From positions 38,012 to 102,011 of the forward strand of contig CASDOZ010000009.1 of the NCBI GenBank assembly GCA_949282265.1: 64,000 nt of DNA, given 5' to 3'. Under the pieces are notes generated by a model. The model did not search any database, had not been told where the DNA came from, and saw only the letters and a program-made list of their open reading frames with translations. How positions within the stretch are numbered: the first letter of the stretch is position 1; every line of letters starts with the position of its first letter. The stretch is from an uncultured Bacteroidales bacterium (GTDB taxonomy: Bacteria > Bacteroidota > Bacteroidia > Bacteroidales > Paludibacteraceae). The position numbers and the translations under genes are program-made. Positions 26,828-33,608 of the stretch are shown piece by piece.

Positions 26828-27592
26828 TTAAAAGTTCAAGTCGTTGATATTGAATACGGGGCCATCCGTGCACACACATTTGTGTCCGGCTTTGGTCTCG
26901 GTTACGCAGCAGAGGCATGCGCCTATTCCGCAGGCCATTTTGTTTTCCAGCGACACTTCGCAGGCTATGTGCTTCTCGGCTGCTTGTCGGGCCACGGCTT
27001 TCATCATGGGTGTCGGGCCGCAGGTGTATATGAAATCGAATGTTTCCCGTTCCCAAATGCTGTGTTGCGTGACGAACCCTTTTTCACCGGCGCTTCCGTC
27101 TTCGGTTGTTGTGAACACGGTGCCGTATTTTGAAAATTCCGCCAGTTGCAATAGTTCTTGTGCCGACCGTGCCCCCAACAGAAATGTCGTCTTTACGCCA
27201 TTGGTTTGCAGTTTTGCACCCAAGTAGAGCAGGGGAGCGACTCCTACGCCGCCGCCGACAAGCAAAACATTTTTTCCTTTTCCGGCCATGGAAAACGTGT
27301 TGCCTAACGGCAAAATGACATTGAGCGTATTGCCGGCATGTATTTGTGCCAACTTGTGCGTGCCGGGGCCTACGGTTTGTACGAGCAGCCATAATTCGTT
27401 GCGTTCCTTATCGACATAGTGGACGGAAATAGGGCGGCGCAAGAATGTGTTGCCGGAATTGTCGATGCGTATTTGCACGAACTGTCCGGGCTGCATTTCT
27501 GGCAGTGCCGTTTGTTGTGTCAGTTTGAGCAGCACGGTGCGCTCGTTCAGACGCTGGTTTTCGGAAACAGTCAGATCCAGTATTTGTTTCAT
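26828..27592 (-). CDS. pyrK: Dihydroorotate dehydrogenase electron-transfer subunit
   Basis: A 254-residue FAD/[2Fe-2S] protein that passes electrons from PyrD to NAD+. The FAD motif RRPISVH lies near the start, with the NAD-side [16 protein letters not shown] around residue 112. The iron-sulfur cysteines are in [19 protein letters not shown] and the later [10 protein letters not shown]. It is positioned just before pyrD and 18 bp after ruvC, so ruvC-pyrK-pyrD forms one unit. Confidence 0.95.
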   Translation of the reverse strand: MKQILDLTVSENQRLNERTVLLKLTQQTALPEMQPGQFVQIRIDNSGNTFLRRPISVHYVDKERNELWLLVQTVGPGTHKLAQIHAGNTLNVILPLGNTFSMAGKGKNVLLVGGGVGVAPLLYLGAKLQTNGVKTTFLLGARSAQELLQLAEFSKYGTVFTTTEDGSAGEKGFVTQHSIWERETFDFIYTCGPTPMMKAVARQAAEKHIACEVSLENKMACGIGACLCCVTETKAGHKCVCTDGPVFNINDLNF

Positions 27593-27610
27593 TTTCTTTG
27601 TGTTGAGTTT

Positions 27611-28189
27611 TTATTTTGTATGTATTTTGTCGGGATTTTTCTCTATGTAGTCTTTCCAGCCGGAATATTTTCCGTGGGTTACGGGTTTGCCCAATTGCAG
27701 GAAATGGCAATAGGCCACGGCCACGGCATCGGTCGCATCCAGCTTGACTTGCATTTGTTCCTGCGGAATATGCAGGAAACGGCGCACCATGTCAGCCACC
27801 TGTTCTTTGCTGGCCGAACCATTGCCGGTCAACGCCATTTTGATTTTCAGGGGTGCATATTCGTTTATGGTCATGTTGCGGAACAACGCGGCTGCAATGG
27901 CGACACCCTGGGCGCGCCCGAGCTTCAGCATGGACTGCACATTTTCGGAGTAAAATTGCGATTCAATGGCCAGTTCATCCGGTTTGTATTCGTCAATCAG
28001 TTCCAATGTCCGCATGAAAATCCGCTGCAATTTTTCATACGGGCTTTTTAGTTTCCGCATGTCCAATATACCCATGGACAGCAGGTTGGCGGAACGTGAG
28101 CCGCATGTTTGCAGGACGCCGTAGCCCATAATGTTGGTCCCCGGGTCGATTCCCAATATCGTTTGTCGTGTCTGAACGGGTTTTTGCAT
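27611..28189 (-). CDS. ruvC: Holliday junction endonuclease RuvC
   Basis: A 192-residue resolvase that cuts four-way DNA junctions with RuvAB. The four acidic catalytic positions are visible in ILGIDPGTN, LAIESQFYSENV, the later TGNGSASKEQVADMV, and KLDATDAVAVAYCH. The start is taken at MQKPVQTRQTILGIDPG; an ATG seven codons earlier (28210) would add MFQLFFN, not seen in homologues I know. First gene of ruvC-pyrK-pyrD, divergent from tRNA-Ala. Confidence 0.95.
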   Translation of the reverse strand: MQKPVQTRQTILGIDPGTNIMGYGVLQTCGSRSANLLSMGILDMRKLKSPYEKLQRIFMRTLELIDEYKPDELAIESQFYSENVQSMLKLGRAQGVAIAAALFRNMTINEYAPLKIKMALTGNGSASKEQVADMVRRFLHIPQEQMQVKLDATDAVAVAYCHFLQLGKPVTHGKYSGWKDYIEKNPDKIHTK

Positions 28190-28222
28190 GTTGAAAAAAA
28201 GTTGGAACAAAAGTACAAATTA

Positions 28223-28255
28223 TTTGGAAATATCCGGAAAACTTTATTACCTTTG
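28223..28255 (+). promoter_or_regulatory. Promoter of tRNA-Ala(GGC) and ferredoxin
   Basis: TTTG (28223-28226) and TACCTTTG (28248-28255) with 21 bp between, ending 18 bp before the tRNA. It is one of the best -33/-7 matches in the window. Confidence 0.75.
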
Positions 28256-28272
28256 CAGCGTTTTTAAGACAT

Positions 28273-28346
28273 GGGGGTTTAGCTCATCTGGCTAGAGCGC
28301 GACACTGGCAGTGTCGAGGTGAGCGGTTCGAGTCCGCTAATCTCCA
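28273..28346 (+). tRNA. tRNA-Ala (anticodon GGC)
   Basis: A 74-nt cloverleaf. The acceptor GGGGGTT pairs with AATCTCC and includes the G3-U70 wobble that identifies alanine tRNAs. The anticodon loop CTGGCAG gives GGC. The T arm has CGGTTCGAGTCCG, and the discriminator is A. CCA is not encoded. Confidence 0.95.
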
Positions 28347-28380
28347 CGACATTTTAAGTATTAACAAAAACTAAACAATT

Positions 28381-28548
28381 ATGGCTCACGTAATTTCAGA
28401 CGATTGTATCGCATGCGGTACATGTATTGACGAATGCCCGATGGAGGCAATCTCAGAAGGCGATATCTATAAGATTAATCCGGATCTCTGCACAGACTGT
28501 GGTTCTTGCGCAGCTGTTTGCCCCTCTTCGGCAATCCACCCGGCATAA
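28381..28548 (+). CDS. 2[4Fe-4S] ferredoxin, 55 residues
   Basis: Read directly from ATG (28381) to TAA (28546-28548). The protein begins MAHVISDDCIACGTCIDECP and has a second cluster motif CTDCGSCAAVCP, the classic pair of CxxCxxCxxxCP motifs of clostridial-type ferredoxins. It carries electrons at low potential in the cytoplasm, for example for pyruvate:ferredoxin oxidoreductase. It starts 35 bp after tRNA-Ala with no separate promoter seen, so it may be cut from a shared transcript. A terminator follows at 28572. Confidence 0.93.
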   Translation: MAHVISDDCIACGTCIDECPMEAISEGDIYKINPDLCTDCGSCAAVCPSSAIHPA

Positions 28549-28571
28549 TCACATATTGATAAAATTAAACG

Positions 28572-28612
28572 AAAAGCCATCCGATTTTCGTGTCGGATGG
28601 CTTTTCGTTTTG
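28572..28612 (+). terminator. Terminator after the ferredoxin gene
   Basis: AAAAGCCATCCGA (28572-28584) pairs perfectly with TCGGATGGCTTTT (28593-28605), followed by CGTTTTG. Confidence 0.85.
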
Positions 28613-28660
28613 GGGGTTGGGTGGGGAAATGAATTTTATTTCAGTTTTTTTGTTTTCAGA

Positions 28661-29107
28661 CTATTTCTTTCTCCCAAAGTCGTGTTCTTTCTCCCAAAGT
28701 CGTGCCGCCCGTTTCAGAAGGATTTTGCAAATCAGGCAATGGAAAGGGCGGATGAAGAAAAAGTATATTTTGCCTAATGTGTTGTGGAATTTGACGGAAG
28801 TCGTTATCCGGATGGATTGGCATTGTGTGAGGTTGTCTGGGGTGTCGCATTCTAACTGCACTTGAAATGTCAGATGACTGTCCGGCTTACCGAGAACCAT
28901 TCTTTCTTCGCTCTGTTCTTGTATCAACTCTGTAAAGCCACCTCCTTTTTGAAGTCCGAGCGGTTTTACTAACTGGTCTCGTAGCCTTAGTAAATATTGG
29001 ACGGGTTTAGGATAGCGCACGAACATTAGGCGGAACAAATCATCGGCTGTCATGCGGCGGCTTTTTCGGACGATTATGGTATAGGTGTCGGTATAGTCTG
29101 CTTTCAT
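28661..29107 (-). CDS. DUF2867-like protein with altered C-terminus
   Basis: A 148-residue protein. RYPKPVQYLLRLRDQLVKPLGL, DSHLTFQVQLEC and SVKFHNTLGKIYFFFIRPFH match the DUF2867 family (SRPBCC-like, function unknown). The last 12 residues are encoded by a 20-bp tandem duplication that is read in two frames, giving RLWEKEHDFGRKK, so the natural C-terminus has probably been changed. It ends a minus-strand run of three genes in an AT-rich accessory segment; the gap to the next gene upstream is 4 bp. Confidence 0.7.
   Translation of the reverse strand: MKADYTDTYTIIVRKSRRMTADDLFRLMFVRYPKPVQYLLRLRDQLVKPLGLQKGGGFTELIQEQSEERMVLGKPDSHLTFQVQLECDTPDNLTQCQSIRITTSVKFHNTLGKIYFFFIRPFHCLICKILLKRAARLWEKEHDFGRKK
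28665..28704. repeat. 20-bp perfect tandem duplication
   Basis: TTCTTTCTCCCAAAGTCGTG occurs at 28665-28684 and again at 28685-28704. It overlaps the 3' end of the DUF2867-like gene; because 20 is not a multiple of three, the second copy shifts the reading frame of the tail. Confidence 0.95.
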
Positions 29108-29111
29108 AAGA

Positions 29112-29555
29112 TTATTCTTGGCTTATGTCTTTTGTTTCAATTTGCATTTTGCAATGTTGGCTTCCCCGTAAGATAGATTCGCAGATTGTTACCTGAAAAG
29201 CCTTGTCTTTCCATAGTGAATGCAAGACGTATAAGATGCTTTGTTTGGAGCACTCACAAAGTAAGGGTGTGGAAACATATCCTTGTCGGTGGAGCATACA
29301 AGTACATTCCATAAAATACAGATGATAAACAGAACCTTTTTCAATGATTTCGCTTTTTACACCGGGCAGTTTGTCTGCTTTCTGAAAGAAAATGTCCAAG
29401 TCACCGTTTGCTTTCTCGTATAGTTCCTGATAGATTTGCAGCGTTCCACATTTTACACAATTTTTCCCACATTCCGAAAAGAATGAGGTTCGTTGTTCTG
29501 GGTTCAGACAGCTTATCCCTTTTTCAAAACCTTGGAACCAATCAGATAATTTCAT
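29112..29555 (-). CDS. Cysteine-rich V4R/DUF6144-like protein
   Basis: A 147-residue cytoplasmic protein. Motifs include CGKNCVKCGTLQIYQELYEKA, FMECTCMLHRQGYV, LCECSKQSIL and the ending CESILRGSQHCKMQI. That last block resembles the end of V4R and L-2-amino-thiazoline hydrolase-like domains (xxILRGxxxCxxxI). These bind small hydrophobic or thiol compounds; the exact role is unknown. Ten cysteines suggest metal binding or redox sensing. It is 4 bp before the DUF2867-like gene, so the two are probably one operon. Confidence 0.55.
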   Translation of the reverse strand: MKLSDWFQGFEKGISCLNPEQRTSFFSECGKNCVKCGTLQIYQELYEKANGDLDIFFQKADKLPGVKSEIIEKGSVYHLYFMECTCMLHRQGYVSTPLLCECSKQSILYVLHSLWKDKAFQVTICESILRGSQHCKMQIETKDISQE

Positions 29556-29631
29556 AATAACTACATCGTTATATTAATCTTTGAATAACTAACCTGTTGC
29601 TTATTTAGAGAAAAGAAGTTTTTCTTTATGT

Positions 29632-30246
29632 CTATACCTCTTTTGATATATATGGAGGATAATCGTCTTTGGATAATCTTTTTTCCAATGTTCTCGGATT
29701 GACATCCCAAAGTATAGGCAGATATTCATATATGACTTTCTCTTCATCAAGATAAATACGGACTTTAGAATCGAAAGCTACAGGCTTATATTTGTCTTCC
29801 CCTATAGGATTATCCCTATACAGTAATTGATTTTCTCGCCAACTGAGTTCCTTACCAGTAAAAATGACATCAAATATACCACATACAACTGCTTCCATCG
29901 TTTGTTCTTGAACTGTTGTAGAAACACAATACATGTAACCAGTCAATTGATTTGTACTTTTCCTCACAGCCAGTTCATAGCAAAACACACTTGTACCTGT
30001 GTAATCTTTGGCTACGGTAGTTCTTGCGCCTTTTTCATCTAAATTATAAATAAGTTCATGAGTTAGGGTTGTCATGTTAAACTTAAAGCCATTTTCAGTT
30101 TTTACCAAATTGGAGAATGTCATTTGATCATTGTATATACCTTCCAATTTTCCGTTTCCAAGTGTATAGGTAACCTTATCGGTGAACAATATTTTGCCAA
30201 TGAGATTCTTTTCTAAGAAATGAATTATTTCGTCTTTCATGCCCAA
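29632..30246 (-). CDS. Protein of unknown function
   Basis: A 204-residue soluble protein with no signal peptide or membrane segment. It begins MGMKDEIIHFLEKNLIGKI and is rich in beta-type segments (KVTYTLGNGKLEGIYND, KVRIYLDEEKVIYEYLPI). No family is recognised. It is in the same direction as the two genes that follow, with a 76-bp gap. Codon use is AT-rich like its neighbours, consistent with acquired DNA. Confidence 0.6.
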   Translation of the reverse strand: MGMKDEIIHFLEKNLIGKILFTDKVTYTLGNGKLEGIYNDQMTFSNLVKTENGFKFNMTTLTHELIYNLDEKGARTTVAKDYTGTSVFCYELAVRKSTNQLTGYMYCVSTTVQEQTMEAVVCGIFDVIFTGKELSWRENQLLYRDNPIGEDKYKPVAFDSKVRIYLDEEKVIYEYLPILWDVNPRTLEKRLSKDDYPPYISKEV

Positions 30247-30331
30247 TTTAAAAATTATGATTCTGAATATAGATTACAATTATCCAACTCAACCGGATGG
30301 GTTGTTGTATAGATTTGTACATTCAGTCCTA

Positions 30332-30641
30332 TCAGAGTACATTGTTCCCGATAGTAATTCTATTGCAATCAACTAGTGTACACCCGGTATTGATGCTGAC
30401 GTTGTTGCCAATCGTTATGTGGCATCCATAATCACATACAAATGAACTGCCTATCGAAACATCTTTTCCAATATTCTCGAACATATCTTTTAGTATAGAA
30501 TACTTTTTCTCTTTGGTTTCGTGGGGCCAAGGCATTGTGTTCCAATAACAGTTTGTGTGTCTTCGTCTTGAATTTGATAAAGACAGGAGCATGACAATCA
30601 TACCATTCTCCGGACAGACATTTTTCCGGTTCTGTTTTCAT
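30332..30641 (-). pseudogene. Broken maltose/galactoside O-acetyltransferase gene
   Basis: Two overlapping minus-strand frames give consecutive pieces of a hexapeptide acetyltransferase. Frame one (from 30641) reads MKTEPEKCLSGEWYDCHAPVF and on to HNALAP. Frame two carries EKKYSILKDMFENIGK, then SIGSSFVCDYGCHITIGNN and NTGCTLVDCNRITIGNNVL. So there is a frameshift near 30525-30540. The frame stops at 30332 about half way through the left-handed beta-helix, so the catalytic His and the C-terminal half are missing. It is a truncated and frameshifted remnant of a Maa-like gene. Confidence 0.85.
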
Positions 30642-30732
30642 AATCAGTTTTCATTTAGATCCAAAGGCTATAAAGGTAAAATTATACAAGGATTTAGTGG
30701 ATTGCGTTTGTTAGTTTCTATGCTACTGCCTT

Positions 30733-30757
30733 TATTCTATTCTATTCTATTCTATTC
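30733..30757. repeat. TATTC x5 microsatellite
   Basis: Five exact tandem copies of the pentamer TATTC. It lies in the non-coding gap before the three-gene GHKL/STAS unit, about 70 bp upstream of its -7 box. Copy-number change could alter spacing or promoter activity. Confidence 0.9.
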
Positions 30758-30828
30758 AGTTTCATTCTTAGATGCAATTATATGATGCAAATATAAGAAA
30801 TTATATTCAATAGCTCGGATTGTTTTTG

Positions 30829-30836
30829 TACTTTTG
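30829..30836 (+). promoter_or_regulatory. -7 box before the GHKL/STAS ATPase gene
   Basis: TACTTTTG fits TAnnTTTG and lies 100 bp before the GTG at 30937. No convincing -33 TTTG stands 19-21 bp upstream, so strength or regulation may differ. Confidence 0.4.
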
Positions 30837-30936
30837 TCTTTTAAATAACTAAACGCCCCAAAGTGAATATGGTAAAATAATGCACTTATAGAGTGGCGTT
30901 TGATAAATTATAACATTATCGTTAAATTGTAATTCC

Positions 30937-31998
30937 GTGAATTATAAAATCAAAAAAGAGATAAAAAGGCGGCGTTATCAACTCAAACGAATGAGGCGCA
31001 CAATGAAGCGTCAAAGCAAAAGCTACAAGTTGTGCCGTAGGCATCGTCTTGAAAATAGGCGAAGAGGGCTTGTGGCACAACGGGAATGGGAACGTAAAGC
31101 TTATGTAGAACTAGAGGTTCCTAAAAACTTTTCATTCATAGATAATACAAATGAAATTCTAGAATATTTCATAAAATGCAAATCGTTATTGCACAATAAG
31201 GAAAAGGTTCAATGTGATTTGTCGCATATAACAGCTTTATCTTCAGACGCAATAGCATTACTTGCCGCATGTGCTAATGATGAATCCTTTTTAGGAAAAA
31301 GAGGACGCATTAGGGGAAATGCGCCTGCAGATCCAGAACTTCTTAGATTATTTATTGAGTCTGGCTTTTATAATCATGTAAAAGCAACAAAAGTTTTAAA
31401 GTCTGCGCATAAAAGTGATACTAATTTGTTTCATCAAGAAAGCAATTATCAAGTACAATCAGATATAGCAAAAAACGCATGTATACTAGGAACAAAACAT
31501 GTGTTTGGAAGTAATAAACCTTTCCCAGATCTATATGAAATGCTAATAGAAGCAATGTCAAATACCAACAATCACGCAAGTAATAATTCAAATGCAAATC
31601 AATTCAAATGGTGGTTATATACCTATAACGCCCCTAATGGACACACGATGTACACATTTATAGATTTAGGTGTTGGCATATTTGACAGTATCCCTGTGCA
31701 GTTATTTAAAAAAATCAAGAAAGTTATAGGTTTGGAAAATAATACTGATTTAGTACCCGACCTTCTTGACGGCAAAATTAAATCACGAGAAAAAGTAGAC
31801 AATAAAATTAGAGGTAAGGGTATTCCACAAATAGCTGTCAATAGCAATTCTCAATATTTTACACGAGCCTATATAATAAGTAATGATGTGAAAATAAACT
31901 TAAAAGACAAAACAGCAGAAGCACTCGAATACAACTTTTCTGGTACTATGCTGTTTTGGGAATTAACAAACGGTGATACAATAAACAAAAGTATATAG
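30937..31998 (+). CDS. GHKL (HSP90/histidine-kinase-like) ATPase with STAS-like region
   Basis: A 353-residue soluble protein starting at GTG. Residues 1-55 are extremely basic (KKEIKRRRYQLKRMRR and more), suiting nucleic-acid or phospholipid contact. Residues about 88-150 look like a STAS fold (CDLSHITALSSDAIALLAA, then PELLRLFIESGFYNHV). The C-terminal half has a full Bergerat ATP site: N-box E205-x3-N209 (EAMSNTNNHAS), G1 DLGVG (243-247), G2 RGKGIP (G293/G295) and a G3-like SGT (335-337). No phospho-accepting His or kinase dimer domain is seen, so it is not a classical sensor kinase. It is followed by a DUF4325 gene and a membrane-protein gene. Confidence 0.75.
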   Translation: MNYKIKKEIKRRRYQLKRMRRTMKRQSKSYKLCRRHRLENRRRGLVAQREWERKAYVELEVPKNFSFIDNTNEILEYFIKCKSLLHNKEKVQCDLSHITALSSDAIALLAACANDESFLGKRGRIRGNAPADPELLRLFIESGFYNHVKATKVLKSAHKSDTNLFHQESNYQVQSDIAKNACILGTKHVFGSNKPFPDLYEMLIEAMSNTNNHASNNSNANQFKWWLYTYNAPNGHTMYTFIDLGVGIFDSIPVQLFKKIKKVIGLENNTDLVPDLLDGKIKSREKVDNKIRGKGIPQIAVNSNSQYFTRAYIISNDVKINLKDKTAEALEYNFSGTMLFWELTNGDTINKSI

Positions 31999-32041
31999 TA
32001 TTTTTAATAAATATAAAAACCGTTTAGACCATTAAATGTGA

Positions 32042-32049
32042 TATCTTTG
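32042..32049 (+). promoter_or_regulatory. -7 box before the STAS-like gene
   Basis: TATCTTTG lies in the 102-bp gap between the ATPase and DUF4325 genes, 52 bp before the latter's ATG. The second and third genes may therefore also be made without the first. Confidence 0.45.
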
Positions 32050-32100
32050 CACTAAGAAACACTCTATATTTGGTTTGGTTGTTGAACATAAAAAAGAAAT

Positions 32101-32436
32101 ATGAAAGATATTATCATAGACATAAAGGCTGATTTCTCCGACTCTCCAGGAGCTCGATATCGTAAAGATGGACCACATTCTGGTGAAGAATTTTTTGAGG
32201 TATTGTTAAAACCCAAATTTGAAGAAGCAGTAAGAAACAAAGTAAAACTCATCATTAATTTGGATGGAGTATGGGGATATCCATCTTCATTTGTATCAGG
32301 GGCTTTTGGTAAACTTTCTCTAGAAATGGGAAGTGGAGTTGTTCTTTCTACAATTGTTTTTATTTCTAATGAAAGTGAAATTAGAAAAAAACGTATCATA
32401 ACGGAAATAGAACATCCAACCAAAAGAGAAAGGTAA
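32101..32436 (+). CDS. STAS-like DUF4325 protein
   Basis: A 111-residue protein. RYRKDGPHSGEEFFEVLLKP followed by LIINLDGVWGYPSSFVSGAFGKL is the hallmark of the DUF4325 (STAS-like) family. STAS folds act as switch proteins that bind or are modified by GHKL ATPases, as in the SpoIIAA/SpoIIAB pair. Pairing with the ATPase upstream suggests the same kind of partner switching, with the caution that this is inference. Its stop overlaps the next start (TAATG at 32434-32438), so translation is coupled to the membrane protein. Confidence 0.75.
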   Translation: MKDIIIDIKADFSDSPGARYRKDGPHSGEEFFEVLLKPKFEEAVRNKVKLIINLDGVWGYPSSFVSGAFGKLSLEMGSGVVLSTIVFISNESEIRKKRIITEIEHPTKRER

Positions 32437-33002
32437 TGAAAGAACTACTAAAATATGCTAGTGGAGCTGCAATAGGAATAGTTGTAACTCTAGTAATCTT
32501 GTCCTTTATTAAAGGATGTATAAACTATGAGATAAATATTATCGATACGTTAATGCTCATTATTACAACTGCATTAACAATTGCTGTTGTATATTTAGGC
32601 AACTCTCTAAATAAAAGAAATGTGGCTCGCGATATAATATCCAAAGATTTAATGGAACTTTGCGATGTATATAGTAGGAATATGTCTATTTTAGAACAGC
32701 TTAGTAAAGGTGAAATATCCCTAGAGGATGCAAAAACCGATATTAGAATGACATTTCACAGAGGAGATGTCATTTCTGATATGATACTAGAAGAAATTAA
32801 AGAATCTTTTCCTAAATTTCTAAATGATAAAAATGCAATACAAAATTTAGCAACGTCATATTGGAAATGGCTTACAGATGGTGACATGCAAGAAGCGAAT
32901 TTTGCAATATCCCAACAATTTTTAAAAGAGCATGAAACAAAAGTTAGAAAAACAATATCTGACATTAGGTTAGTTATACATAGATTAACAAAATCAGCAT
33001 AA
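32436..33002 (+). CDS. Two-helix membrane protein coupled to the STAS-like gene
   Basis: A 188-residue protein with two N-terminal membrane helices (about residues 9-26 and 35-55) and a helical cytoplasmic domain of about 130 residues rich in Lys, Glu and Ile. No family is recognised. Its start overlaps the stop of the DUF4325 gene by one base, the closest possible coupling. In many bacterial immunity or stress systems a small membrane protein is the effector and the soluble partners are the sensor and switch. That model fits the layout but is not shown by sequence. Confidence 0.6.
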   Translation: MKELLKYASGAAIGIVVTLVILSFIKGCINYEINIIDTLMLIITTALTIAVVYLGNSLNKRNVARDIISKDLMELCDVYSRNMSILEQLSKGEISLEDAKTDIRMTFHRGDVISDMILEEIKESFPKFLNDKNAIQNLATSYWKWLTDGDMQEANFAISQQFLKEHETKVRKTISDIRLVIHRLTKSA

Positions 33003-33198
33003 ACTTATTCTATGTATTACTATCCTTGAAATAGTAGTATTCTGTCACTATATAGTTTTGGTAGTCCTTCTCAACAAATATATGTCTGGGAACTATTGGG
33101 TATCAAATATACTAGAAAATAATAGATTATAACTGTATATCAGATTGATAAAAAATATACGTCGATTCAAGCGTGAAACTGATATGCCACACTTCTTA

Positions 33199-33320
33199 GT
33201 ATACAGGCCCTGAGAAAACCTTCGGAAACGGATGTGGGAATAACAGCCCCACGCATATGCGTGAAAGCCATTATGACCTCTCTTGTTTCCTTTGTATGAA
33301 GTTTCTCAGGCTTCGTATAC
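33199..33320. ncRNA. Nested inverted-repeat element, possible structured RNA or mobile remnant
   Basis: An outer imperfect pair joins GTATAC..CCTGAGAAAACCTTC (33199-33223) with GAAGTTTCTCAGG..GTATAC (33298-33320). Inside are GGAAAC (33224-33229) with GTTTCC (33285-33290), and a perfect 14-bp palindrome CACGCATATGCGTG (33250-33263). The three levels nest in the right order for one branched fold of about 120 nt. No reverse transcriptase, transposase or known RNA motif was recognised nearby. A minus-strand open frame (33167-33388) covers it but looks incidental. Confidence 0.35.
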
Positions 33321-33437
33321 ACAAGATGAGAGCATAACGCCTCTTTTAAAAATATGTATTGGAAATGGGTTCCCCAATCCGGTTGCAAAAATAGTTGGAT
33401 TTATTAACTACAAATCTTTTTTTGTCGTATTTTATAC

Positions 33438-33480
33438 GCCTGCTTTCATTCCTAATACTTTTGTAGGAGCAGGCATTTCC
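33438..33480 (+). terminator. Terminator-like bulged hairpin
   Basis: GCCTGCT (33438-33444) pairs with AGCAGGC (33468-33474), with an inner TCCTA/TAGGA helix, followed by ATTTCCTTTTTT. It insulates the accessory region from the sigma-54 activator gene. Confidence 0.55.
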
Positions 33481-33542
33481 TTTTTTCAATTTTTAATTTC
33501 CGGAATTATCCGGTTTTGTGTTTCTATTCCATGGAATTTCCG

Positions 33543-33550
33543 TAACTTTG
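33543..33550 (+). promoter_or_regulatory. -7 box before the sigma-54 activator gene
   Basis: TAACTTTG lies 58 bp before the ATG at 33609. A TTTTG at 33514-33518 is 24 bp upstream, slightly further than usual. Confidence 0.45.
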
Positions 33551-33608
33551 TCAGTCTTTCTGACAGAATGGCGCAAAAAAGGAAATATGCGCATAAAATA
33601 AGCGGCTT

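Noticed and set aside
33199-33320. Retron msr-msd RNA
   Set aside because: No reverse transcriptase gene lies within the window near this element, and the typical retron a1/a2 layout was not evident.
33167-33388. Minus-strand 73-codon gene over the inverted repeats
   Set aside because: Its codons are dictated by the palindromic sequence, no promoter box precedes it and no family is recognised.
28273-33600. tRNA-anchored genomic island at tRNA-Ala(GGC)
   Set aside because: No integrase gene and no repeat of the tRNA 3' end was found on the far side; a ferredoxin gene and terminator separate the tRNA from the accessory genes.
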